The translations under genes were made by a program, and so were the position numbers. Of a stretch of 32,450 nt of DNA, positions 25,969-32,450 are shown one piece after another (position 1 is the first letter of the stretch; each line of letters starts with the position of its first letter). The notes beneath the pieces are model-generated. The model saw only the letters and a list, made by a program, of their open reading frames with translations. It did no database searches and was not told the origin of the DNA. The DNA comes from Nitrospirota bacterium (GTDB lineage: Bacteria; Nitrospirota; Thermodesulfovibrionia; Thermodesulfovibrionales; UBA9159). The stretch lies in contig JAMCWJ010000033.1 of assembly GCA_023475105.1 (NCBI GenBank), positions 1 through 32,450 of the forward strand, in the 5' to 3' direction.

Positions 25969-25991
25969 TGAAATCACCTCCTCTGCTATTT

Positions 25992-26216
25992 TTATTCAAG
26001 GATTGCCTCGATGTTCGCAGCAAGTTCTGCGTAATCGATAAGGCCTAGGTGTCGTTTCGCGATCTTTCCCTCTTTGGTGATAAACACTGTCACCGGCAAC
26101 TCTCTGGCGCCCGGCGTCCCGGCAAGCCCATTTTCCTGCCCGACCGGGAAGGCGATTCTTCTTCGCGATGACAGGGTCGTCGTATACTCCCTACCCCATC
26201 CCGGTCCATTCCACAT
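25992..26216 (-). pseudogene. TlpA/thioredoxin-like remnant without the active site
   Basis: The frame from ATG 26216 ends with ARELPVTVFITKEGKIAKRH and YAELAANIEAILE, clearly the C-terminal half of a TlpA-like thioredoxin fold (cis-Pro in LPVT). The half with the CxxC motif is missing. A neighbouring frame reads GVYDDPVIAKKNRL, which belongs just before FPVGQENG, so a short deletion near 26130 has shifted the frame. ATG 26216 overlaps the ArsR stop region and still has GGAGG, so a 74-residue peptide may be made. It occupies the second operon position, where related operons often keep a thioredoxin. Confidence 0.65.
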
Positions 26217-26217
26217 A

Positions 26218-26586
26218 CTACCGTTTCCTCCTTGCTGTTAATTTCGTTGTCCTCTTCGCAGTGGGTTCAGGTGTCTTCTCTATCGGTAAATTGTTACCAT
26301 TAACCATTCGCGAAAGCTCAGAAAGAAGGCCTAAAAGGGAAGGGTCGGAAAGGCTGTAATAGATGAAAGGACCATTCCTTTTTGTCCGCACTACATAGGC
26401 TTCACGCATAATCCGCAGATGAAAAGAAATGAGTGTTTGAGAAAGGCCGGAGGCATTTACAATCTCCGTAACAGAGCGGGATTCTTTCCCGATGGACAGG
26501 GCGATGCCGAGGCGGTTTGTATCCCCGAGAACTTTCAAAAAGCGGGAAAGTTGTTCTGTACTATTGATATCCTCTCTTTTTGTCAT
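26218..26586 (-). CDS. ArsR/SmtB-family transcriptional repressor
   Basis: This is a 122-residue protein with the ArsR winged helix: FLKVLGDTNRLGIALSIGKE, SVTEIVNASGLSQTLISFHL as the recognition region, then REAYVVRTKRNGPFIYYSLS for the wing. It lacks the CVC metal site of classical ArsR, and no cysteine is present at all, so it cannot sense a metal through thiols. The C-terminus is extended and very basic (KRTTKLTARRKR). It is the first gene of a minus-strand run reaching the selenoproteins. A palindrome (26598-26623) just upstream of its start is a natural operator, so it probably represses its own operon. The inducer is unknown. Confidence 0.88.
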   Translation of the reverse strand: MTKREDINSTEQLSRFLKVLGDTNRLGIALSIGKESRSVTEIVNASGLSQTLISFHLRIMREAYVVRTKRNGPFIYYSLSDPSLLGLLSELSRMVNGNNLPIEKTPEPTAKRTTKLTARRKR

Positions 26587-26597
26587 ATCAAACTCCG

Positions 26598-26623
26598 TTC
26601 ATATGAGCTGATACTCATATCAT
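26598..26623. promoter_or_regulatory. Probable ArsR operator
   Basis: TTCATATGAG and CTCATATCAT form an imperfect inverted repeat around CTGATA, ending 12 bases upstream of the ArsR start. This matches the size and AT-rich sequence of ArsR-family operators. A plus-strand ATG with GGAGGGG lies on the other side, but its frame is not convincing. Confidence 0.6.
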
Positions 26624-26771
26624 ATGGAGGGGAAGACACAATGTCAAGCAGAAAAACCGTATCGCCTTTAGGTATCGGAAGAAGTTGACCCGGTTCGTGT
26701 AATACGTGCAAGAGGAAAGGTTTGATTGTGTTGTGTTTCAATCGAACGCAAAGGAGAAATTGACATAATTC

Positions 26772-28271
26772 TTAGTTCAGGATACCTTCGATTTCCTTTT
26801 CGATTTCCCGAATCAGAGCGGCTGTCCGGTCATCGTCGTCCCTCCCGCTTGCCTCAAGGGCTCTCATGTTGTCTTCAAAAAGCCTGACGAGCAGCCGGTT
26901 CACTTCCCCATATTTCTCCTGTATGCCCGGCGGCGCAATGACCTTGCCGCTCCATATCCCCTCCATCCGATTAAAGAGCATGTTGGTGACATTTTTCATG
27001 ATACCCGCGAGATCGGCAACTTCCGGATTCTTGAAATACGCGGTCCCTTCATAGGGAGAAGATGCGGAAAGTTCAAGACGTCCTTCCCTCTTAAGAGCGT
27101 GGTAGGCCTGTGTGCCCTTCAGGACGATCTGGTGGTGGTAAAGGACATTCGCAGTCACGGGAAGGTGTTTCAGGAGGTCGTTTCTTTTCAGGAATTCGAA
27201 ATTAATGCGTATGTCCTGAAGCGACGAATCGGGTTCGAACATGATAAAGCCGACATTCGGTTCGATGCCGTGTTTCCTGAGGATGCGAAGGGCCCTCTCG
27301 TTTTGAGAAACTGTGGTCATCTTGTTCATCCTTCTGAGGGACTCGTCCTTGCCGCTTTCAAGCCCGATGAGAATGTGGCGGAGGCCCGCGTCTACCAGGG
27401 CACTGATCGTTTGATCGTGTATGTCATTGACCCTTCCTTCTATGCCGAACCGGATTCTTCTCGGCTTAAGAAGGGAAGCAAGATGCAGGGCCCTTTCCTG
27501 CCCCTTCCCGCCGGGGCCGAAAAAATTGGGATCGGTAAAATAGAAATCACTCACTCCCCGTTCCGAGATTATTCCGTCGATTTCCTCGACAATGTTCCCG
27601 GGGCTCCTCCCGCGCCAGGGTCCTCCCGGGCCGTAGAAAGAATTGACGTAGCAAAAGGTGCATCTTCCGTAGCACCCCCTGCTCCCCAGGAGGTTCACCT
27701 CGGGCAGGCGGTACATGGCGTCGGAGCGCACGGGGAAAGGAAGGCTGTCGAGGTCGGCGACGGGTTTTCCTTCCCTGTAACTGATGCGGCCGGAACCATC
27801 CCGCACCGCAAGACCCGGGACAGAGGTGCTATATATGCCTGGTGATGCACCTCCGGCAAGGCCGGCAAAAGGCGCCTCGGGCTCCCCGACGATGACCGAA
27901 TCAATGGCGTGGCAGTCCTTCAGGATGTCTTCATATGAGATCGCCGCATAAAAACCATACGCGGTGATATGGGAAGTCAGCCTTTCCTCCCTGATTTTTT
28001 CGAGAAAATCGAAAAGCGTTAAATCCCGCCCCCAGTGATAGACCATGTGGACTCCAAGGATATCGGGCCTCATCGCGCTCACACGGCGCCCGATCTCTTC
28101 ATACGAAAGCCCGTCGAGATACCCCTCGACGATCTCCACGTCATGCCCCTTTTGCTTCAGCATGCCCGCTGCATAGCCGGTGAGGAGGCACGACGAAAGA
28201 GGAGTATTCGCGATATCGTTGCACCGTTCGGCGCTTACGCTCCTCGGGTGCTCAAGCAGCAGAATCTTCAT
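26772..28271 (-). CDS. bzaE: B12-binding radical SAM methylase, BzaE-like
   Basis: ATG 28271 behind GAGAGGAAG starts a 499-residue protein (MKILLLEHPRS). Residues about 1-150 form a cobalamin-binding domain (TGYAAGMLKQKGHDVEIVEG, ILGVHMV); residues about 185-400 form a radical SAM barrel with the cluster motif GCYGRCTFC (CX3CX2C). Such class B enzymes use cobalamin and SAM to methylate unreactive carbons. In the known anaerobic pathway BzaD and BzaE add the two methyl groups of 5,6-dimethylbenzimidazole. The assignment rests on domain type, position as third gene after a cobalamin riboswitch, and the companion methyltransferase. The start overlaps the preceding gene by 20 bases. The symbol is tentative. 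Confidence 0.75.
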   Translation of the reverse strand: MKILLLEHPRSVSAERCNDIANTPLSSCLLTGYAAGMLKQKGHDVEIVEGYLDGLSYEEIGRRVSAMRPDILGVHMVYHWGRDLTLFDFLEKIREERLTSHITAYGFYAAISYEDILKDCHAIDSVIVGEPEAPFAGLAGGASPGIYSTSVPGLAVRDGSGRISYREGKPVADLDSLPFPVRSDAMYRLPEVNLLGSRGCYGRCTFCYVNSFYGPGGPWRGRSPGNIVEEIDGIISERGVSDFYFTDPNFFGPGGKGQERALHLASLLKPRRIRFGIEGRVNDIHDQTISALVDAGLRHILIGLESGKDESLRRMNKMTTVSQNERALRILRKHGIEPNVGFIMFEPDSSLQDIRINFEFLKRNDLLKHLPVTANVLYHHQIVLKGTQAYHALKREGRLELSASSPYEGTAYFKNPEVADLAGIMKNVTNMLFNRMEGIWSGKVIAPPGIQEKYGEVNRLLVRLFEDNMRALEASGRDDDDRTAALIREIEKEIEGILN

Positions 28272-29595
28272 TCTTCCTCTCTTGCTGCCACATGAATACG
28301 TTCCTCGAAAGATGCAGGGCCTCCAGCCGGTATCTGAAGGTCTGAAAAGGTTCGGGATTGAAATAGGTCGGGTAGAGGAGGTCTGTTTCCGGCCCCACCA
28401 CACCGAGTTTCCTTGCAAGGACTTCGATCGGCGTCCCCGGCAGGATGCGTATGTTGTTGAGTACTACGGTGCCGAGGTTCTTCTTGCGGACGTGCCTGTC
28501 ATAGATCGTTTCGATCATGCGGATTCCCTTTTCGCAGGTCTTCTCCGTCTCTCCGGGGACGTTCACCATGAAGTGGTAGACGCTCATCACGTCCGTAGCT
28601 GCAGCAAGCGTTGCGGCCTTGAGGACATCCCTCTCACTCAACCTCTTGTCCAGGACATCAAGGGATTCCCGGCAAAGCCCGTCCGGGGAGAACGAAAAGC
28701 ATTCGCACCCCGCCCTTTCGAAAAGCGCCGCGTTCCCTTCATTGAAATAATCCTCCCGCAGAAAGGCGTCCCATTTCACTCTCACCTTCCTCCTGACCAG
28801 TTCGCGGCATATATCCTCCAGGTGCCCTTCAGGAAAATTCGCGACCGGATCGGTAAAGTGAAAACGCTCGACGCCGTATTCCCGGTGCAGCGATTCCATC
28901 TCGTTCACCACCTCGAACGGAGGCCTGCACCTCACCCTCCTGCCCTGCAGCTTCGGGTATACGCAGTAGGCGCAGTGGAAGGGACAGCCGCGTTTCGTCT
29001 CGATGCCGATCGGCGGGACATAGCTGTTGATTCCGGAATACAGGGCGGGATCGAGCAGGTGCCTCCGCGGAGGCGCGTAATGCGCCATGGCGAGACCCCC
29101 GGAGGGAGGGGTCACATGGATGCCTTTGCCCCTGCGCGCACAAAGCCCCTTCAGTGCAGGAGGGTTGTCGAGCGATGCAAGGAGAGCCGGGAGAGAAGTT
29201 TCCGCCTCACCGATAATTCCATAATGAATCTCGGGCGCCTCGCGCATCAGTCTTTCAGGGAAAAGAGAGAATCCCGTCCCCCCGGCAACAAGGCGGGCCT
29301 TCGGAAGGACCGAGGCGACCAGAGCCGCGGTGACGAGAAAGGGAGGTACGAGCGAACTGGTCTTGTTCGCAAGGGGGTCTATGTTTCTGAGCGATAATCC
29401 GACGACGTCCGGTCTGAAACCGAGGAGTCTCTTTTTGACCGCCCCGAAGGGGTCCGCCTCGATGTTCATGTCGAGGAGTTCGACCTTGCAACCCGAATGC
29501 TCGAGGGAGCCTCCCAGGGTCGCAATCCCGAGGGGATAGACCTTCTCCTGCGCAATGCCCTCCACCGAGGGGGTCTGTATCAGAAGAACACGCAT
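28252..29595 (-). CDS. bzaD: B12-binding radical SAM methylase, BzaD-like
   Basis: ATG 29595 (MRVLLIQTPSVEG) lies five bases after the stop of the methyltransferase gene; a GTG one codon earlier is possible. The 447-residue product has a B12-binding N-terminal domain (GIATLGGSLEHSGCKVELLD, VVGLSL) and a radical SAM domain with RGCPFHCAYC (CX3CX2C) near residue 195. By family it should transfer a methyl group from methylcobalamin to a carbon centre. Gene order (methyltransferase, then two B12-radical SAM genes) matches bzaC-bzaD-bzaE of the anaerobic dimethylbenzimidazole pathway. The longer open frame up to 29784 runs inside the upstream gene and is not used. The symbol is tentative. Confidence 0.77.
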   Translation of the reverse strand: MRVLLIQTPSVEGIAQEKVYPLGIATLGGSLEHSGCKVELLDMNIEADPFGAVKKRLLGFRPDVVGLSLRNIDPLANKTSSLVPPFLVTAALVASVLPKARLVAGGTGFSLFPERLMREAPEIHYGIIGEAETSLPALLASLDNPPALKGLCARRGKGIHVTPPSGGLAMAHYAPPRRHLLDPALYSGINSYVPPIGIETKRGCPFHCAYCVYPKLQGRRVRCRPPFEVVNEMESLHREYGVERFHFTDPVANFPEGHLEDICRELVRRKVRVKWDAFLREDYFNEGNAALFERAGCECFSFSPDGLCRESLDVLDKRLSERDVLKAATLAAATDVMSVYHFMVNVPGETEKTCEKGIRMIETIYDRHVRKKNLGTVVLNNIRILPGTPIEVLARKLGVVGPETDLLYPTYFNPEPFQTFRYRLEALHLSRNVFMWQQERKNEDSAA

Positions 29596-29600
29596 CACCG

Positions 29601-31148
29601 TCACTCCAGCAGTATCAACGCAAAATATCTCGCATAGTCGTTCTTGTCCTTCAGGGTCCTGAGCTTCGCCCCCGCGCGCCGCGCAGTTTCGAACACATCG
29701 ATGCCCGCCCCTTCCATCGACGGCCTCGCATTCGCCGTGTTCGTGCACGAACCGTCGGAAGAGCACGACTCGCAGAGCGAGCACGGACCGGCCCAGTAGG
29801 AAAAGGCTTTGTGGAACCCTGCCCTGAAGGCCTCCCGCTCGGCCTGGAGGACCTTCACCTGGAACGCACGGGTCGGCGGTTCACCCTCGAGGAGCAGGGC
29901 ATACGTAAAGTCCCTCAGCACTTCCCGCGTCTTCTGCGGGGTGGGGCTGTTCGGCGGACAATGAGGCCCTCCGTATCGGCGGCAGCCGAACCTGCACCGT
30001 AGGTCCGCCCATCCGGCGACACGGATGTCCGCCGCACTCAGCCGATAGACTTTTCTGAAGCCCCCGGCAAGGATCCTCGAAATCAGGAGGTCCGCCGCGT
30101 CGATACGGAGAGGCCTGAGGGTCGCGCGCTCCCGGGCCGCAAAAAGAACGGCGGTGTCGGTCACGAGGGGGATCGGGTCCGTACAGCAGAGGCCGAGACG
30201 GTCCAATTCCTTCAGAACGGACTTCCCCGGAAAGACTTTCCCATTGTATGTATTGATGAACATGTTCAGGTCGCTGAGCGCGGCCTTCACAGGACGATGC
30301 TCCAGGAAGAAATCGTGGACCAGCAAAAGCCCGTTCTTCTTCAGGCAGTCCGAGGCCGACGCCAGAATGCCGGGCAAGTCCTTTTCCGAATACGCATGGA
30401 GGATGTTCGAAAGGATGACCAGATCGAAGCTCTTCCGTCTGACAGGCCAGGCCTCCAGGATATTTGCCGGACAATAACGGATTCTGCACGCCTCGCCTCC
30501 TCTCATCTCCCGGGCGTGGTCCAGGACCCCGGCAAGGTCGAGAAGGGTCGCACTCATATGCGGGAACCGCTCAAGAAAGGCCCCGGAGATCGCCCCCGAG
30601 CCTGCGCCCGCATCGAGTATTCTGCCTTTCAGTGGCACGCCCTCGAAGAATCCGAGAAGCTCGGCGGCCTTGGTCCTCGCAACGTTGTCCATCGCCCGGA
30701 TGTACTTCGCCGTACGGAGGGTCCTCCCGGAATGGTCGTCCTGAACGGTATAATCGATCCTTCCGCCGGCCTTGAGACAATCCGCCATCCCTCTCCAGTT
30801 CGTCTGAAGTTCTCTCCGCCACAGGATGGAATCTCCCTGGTAGAGGGCCTTGCCGCTCACCAGGTACTCACTCGAAACCTTCGTATTGAAGAACCGCTCT
30901 CCGTCGTTCGTCACCAGCCCCACGGCACAGAGGGCCCCGAGAAAACGCCGAAACCCGCGCGCGCTTGCACCCGTCGCGCGGGCGAGCTCTTTATCGGTTG
31001 CGCCCACCCGTTCGAGAAGGGAGAAGAGTCCCATCTCGACGGCGGCAAAGAGAAGTTCCGAAAACCAGTACCCGGTGGCGAGATCTTCAAGGTACTGCGG
31101 CCCCGCATCCTGAACATCGTGGTTCAGAAAGGGCAAGGTCTTTCTCAT
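29601..31148 (-). CDS. bzaC: O-methyltransferase fused to DUF2284, BzaC-like
   Basis: This is a 515-residue fusion. Residues about 20-105 form the winged-helix dimerisation domain of the hydroxyindole-O-methyltransferase class (LLERVGATDKELARATGASA). Residues about 110-340 form the SAM methyltransferase (LDAGAGSGAISG, DLVILSNILHAY, GLLLVHDFFLE). The rest is a DUF2284 metal-binding domain (CRFGCRRYGGPHCPP, GPCSLCESC, RPSMEGAGIDVFETA). BzaC methylates the hydroxyl of 5-hydroxybenzimidazole. ATG 31148 directly follows the riboswitch terminator, and its only ribosome site (GAGG) is inside the terminator stem. The same DUF2284 domain ends the large selenoprotein. Substrate assigned by context. Confidence 0.78.
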   Translation of the reverse strand: MRKTLPFLNHDVQDAGPQYLEDLATGYWFSELLFAAVEMGLFSLLERVGATDKELARATGASARGFRRFLGALCAVGLVTNDGERFFNTKVSSEYLVSGKALYQGDSILWRRELQTNWRGMADCLKAGGRIDYTVQDDHSGRTLRTAKYIRAMDNVARTKAAELLGFFEGVPLKGRILDAGAGSGAISGAFLERFPHMSATLLDLAGVLDHAREMRGGEACRIRYCPANILEAWPVRRKSFDLVILSNILHAYSEKDLPGILASASDCLKKNGLLLVHDFFLEHRPVKAALSDLNMFINTYNGKVFPGKSVLKELDRLGLCCTDPIPLVTDTAVLFAARERATLRPLRIDAADLLISRILAGGFRKVYRLSAADIRVAGWADLRCRFGCRRYGGPHCPPNSPTPQKTREVLRDFTYALLLEGEPPTRAFQVKVLQAEREAFRAGFHKAFSYWAGPCSLCESCSSDGSCTNTANARPSMEGAGIDVFETARRAGAKLRTLKDKNDYARYFALILLE

Positions 31149-31181
31149 AAAAAAATCCTCAGGACAAATGCCCTGAGGATT
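31149..31181 (-). terminator. Riboswitch terminator that also holds the ribosome site
   Basis: On the minus strand ATCCTCAGG pairs with CCTGAGGAT around an eight-base loop, and a T run follows that abuts the ATG at 31148. GAGG in the 3' arm is the only Shine-Dalgarno at proper distance, so folding would stop transcription and hide the start. Confidence 0.85.
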
Positions 31182-31472
31182 GCACCCTGTTTCACTTCAT
31201 CCTCACTTTCTTTCCTCGAGAAAGGACAAAGATTCGAGTTCAGGGACCTGCGGGAGTATTGCTTCCCGATCCCTGACCCCTGACTCCTTCGCTTTACGGG
31301 CAGGTCTTCTGGCTCTCCCGACCCTCGCCAGCCTTCCCATCCGGCCGAGGCGGACAGTGGCACAAAAACCGGCAAAGACTATTATTCCGAATCATTGGAA
31401 TCGGGATTACAGCGGCGGGACCACTCCCGGTTCTCACGGGATTCCCTATTAAGCCTCGCGGCACCCTTCAGC
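31182..31472 (-). promoter_or_regulatory. Cobalamin riboswitch
   Basis: The minus strand has GAGGCTTAATAGGGAATCCC, GCCGCTGTAATCCC, CCACTG, GGGAAGGCTGG and the B12 box AGCCAGAAGACCTGCC (31299-31314, complement). It regulates the methyltransferase/radical SAM operon. A longer variable arm lies between the B12 box and the terminator than in the copy at 22421. Confidence 0.95.
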
Positions 31473-31617
31473 CTTTATCATTCTTGCAGGAAGCGTGAAC
31501 AAAAGTCAACAGGCCTGATCCCGGGATTCCGCATCCCCATCGGGAGTTCGCGGGACTGTGCATGCCTTTCACAACACTCCGCACCGTTCTCCCGGCATCT
31601 CTCCCGGCGCAAGCCAT

Positions 31618-31881
31618 TCAGCCCTCATGCCGGCCTTCCGTTCTCCCCGTCCTGATTCTCAGGATCTCGATGATCTCGGAGGGGTTCGGGAAGACGCCCG
31701 ACGTCCTCTTCGAAAAGACCACCTCTCCATCTACGCTGACTTCAAAAGCGCCTGCTTCCCGCGAATGGACGAGCACAGGTTTGAGGCCGATCGCCTTCTC
31801 GATTGCGATGGCCAGAGCTGCGGCGATAGGCCTGTAGTTGCACGTCCCGCAATACTCTATCGCTATTTCAGTCACAGGCAA
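31618..31881 (-). CDS. SelW/Rdx-family thioredoxin-like protein (Cys form)
   Basis: This protein of about 87 residues starts at TTG 31881 or, more simply, GTG 31875. It has EIAIEYCGTCNYRPIAAALA followed by LVHSREAGAFEVSVDGEVVF and the end region SGVFPNPSEIIEIL, the SelT/SelW/SelH Rdx fold. The active site is C-G-T-C; many relatives have C-x-x-U, so this is the cysteine version. Members are small redox proteins of unclear partners. It follows a small gene and the corrinoid reactivator gene on the same strand and precedes the riboswitch-controlled operon. Confidence 0.85.
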   Translation of the reverse strand: MPVTEIAIEYCGTCNYRPIAAALAIAIEKAIGLKPVLVHSREAGAFEVSVDGEVVFSKRTSGVFPNPSEIIEILRIRTGRTEGRHEG

Positions 31882-31899
31882 CTTCGCTTCACGCGGGCC

Positions 31900-32094
31900 T
31901 CAGCACACATCGACTTTCCTGAGTTCGTTCCTCCTCACTTTCACGTGTTCGCCCGAAGCCAGGAGGGCCCTAACCATCGCGGCGGAATGATATTCCTTCT
32001 CCATGCACTCGAGTTCCATCCCCTGTTCGAGCTTCGCTTCCTTTCCGCTTACCGTCGTGACCTCTCTCGTCTCTCCCACATACTTCACTTTCAT
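31900..32094 (-). CDS. Small unknown protein between corrinoid reactivator and SelW-like genes
   Basis: ATG 32094 follows AAAGGAGAAG and gives 64 residues (MKVKYVGETREVTTVSGKEA). It is predicted to be beta-rich at first and basic near the end (EHVKVRRNELRKVDVC), with a Cys in ELECMEKEY and one at the C-terminus. It lies 50 bases after the DUF4445 gene and 18 before the SelW-like gene, so one operon is likely. I know no characterised relative. Confidence 0.6.
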   Translation of the reverse strand: MKVKYVGETREVTTVSGKEAKLEQGMELECMEKEYHSAAMVRALLASGEHVKVRRNELRKVDVC

Positions 32095-32144
32095 CCTTCT
32101 TCTCCTTTCAGTCGGGCCGTGTGGAACGCGGCCCGCCAAGTCCG

Positions 32145-32450
32145 TTAACTCACGTGCGCCTCCTCAACAGGCAGGATGCCCTCAAGGTGGGGGAACTCGT
32201 CGAACATATGCGGGAACTGCATCGCCTCACCGAAGCGGTCGTTGAAGTCCTCTTCGAGCGCAAGTTCCACATACTCCACCTTTCTCGCGACCTCATTTGC
32301 CTCTTTCCTTTTGTCCACATTCAGCAGAGCGATGCGCGCCCCGTCGCCTGCCGCGTTGCCGATGTACTGCACCTTCCTGAGATCGCAGTCGGGGAACATG
32401 CCGATCACCATCGCCGCAATCTTATCGATATGGCTGCCGAAGGCGCCTGC
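32145..32450 (-). CDS. C-terminus of DUF4445/RamA-type corrinoid-protein reactivating ATPase (partial)
   Basis: The frame is open to the window edge and gives the last 101 residues: AGAFGSHIDKIAAMVIGMFP, then YIGNAAGDGARIALLNVDKR and a helical tail with ARKVEYVELALEEDFNDRF. This is the end of the ASKHA domain of the family that includes RamA, RACo and AcsV. These use ATP to reduce inactive Co(II) corrinoid proteins back to Co(I). The N-terminal 2Fe-2S part lies outside the window. Its presence fits the cobalamin theme of the region. Confidence 0.88.
   Translation of the reverse strand, partial: AGAFGSHIDKIAAMVIGMFPDCDLRKVQYIGNAAGDGARIALLNVDKRKEANEVARKVEYVELALEEDFNDRFGEAMQFPHMFDEFPHLEGILPVEEAHVS

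Noticed and set aside
26641-26760. Possible small selenoprotein on the plus strand divergent from ArsR (MSSRKTVSPLGIGRS-TGA-PGSCNTCK)
   Set aside because: The start has GGAGGGG, but only a 4-bp stem with loop TAA follows the TGA and there is no family similarity.
27099-29397. Long plus-strand open frames (27099-27845 and 28180-29397)
   Set aside because: They mirror the radical SAM genes on the minus strand, which have conserved motifs and ribosome sites.

Overview
The window looks like chromosomal DNA of an anaerobic bacterium. I would guess Nitrospirota (Thermodesulfovibrionia-like) or Desulfobacterota, but no rRNA or other marker gene settles this. The support is a ThiC paralogue and cobalamin-dependent radical-SAM enzymes under two cobalamin riboswitches, the end of a corrinoid-reactivation ATPase gene, and a run of genes that make sense only if UGA is read as selenocysteine.

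Layout. 1-12.9 kb is accessory and eroded: two cation-diffusion-facilitator transporters, a Spy-like periplasmic protein, a repeat lipoprotein, a stand-alone CZB zinc domain, a lipoprotein phosphoesterase, a TIGR01777 epimerase and several genes broken by single-base frameshifts (DUF2845, a Tat-exported MBL hydrolase, a sigma-54 activator, GlsB). Two 156-bp MITE-like elements with TA duplications lie in inverted orientation at 7.3 and 11.8 kb. 13.2-17.5 kb holds five tRNA genes (Pro, Arg-TCT, His, Arg-CCG, Lys) around the pair DUF2950/DUF3300. 17.6-20.7 kb holds a dCACHE-HAMP-PAS-GAF-HD-GYP sensor and a broken PilZ gene, both linked to c-di-GMP.

From 20.9 kb on, almost everything is on the minus strand. 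A ThiC paralogue (21.0-22.3 kb) sits behind a cobalamin riboswitch with a terminator. A second cobalamin riboswitch (31.1-31.5 kb) precedes a methyltransferase and two B12-binding radical-SAM proteins. Together these match the parts list of anaerobic lower-ligand (benzimidazole, Bza) biosynthesis for cobamides. Between these two parts lies an ArsR-led operon (26.6-22.8 kb) containing three genes with in-frame UGA codons: a 514-codon DUF5714-DUF2284 protein with three UGAs (two as U-x-U), a glutaredoxin with a U-P-F-S site, and an AhpD-like protein with a C-x-x-U site. UGA16 and UGA18 share one SECIS-like hairpin, and the other UGAs have one each at the expected distance. An ordinary gene caller would truncate or miss all three. 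The large one shares its C-terminal DUF2284 domain with the methyltransferase of the bza-like operon, which links the two systems.

The right edge holds a SelW-like thiol protein, a small unknown protein and the C-terminus of a DUF4445/RamA-type corrinoid reactivator.
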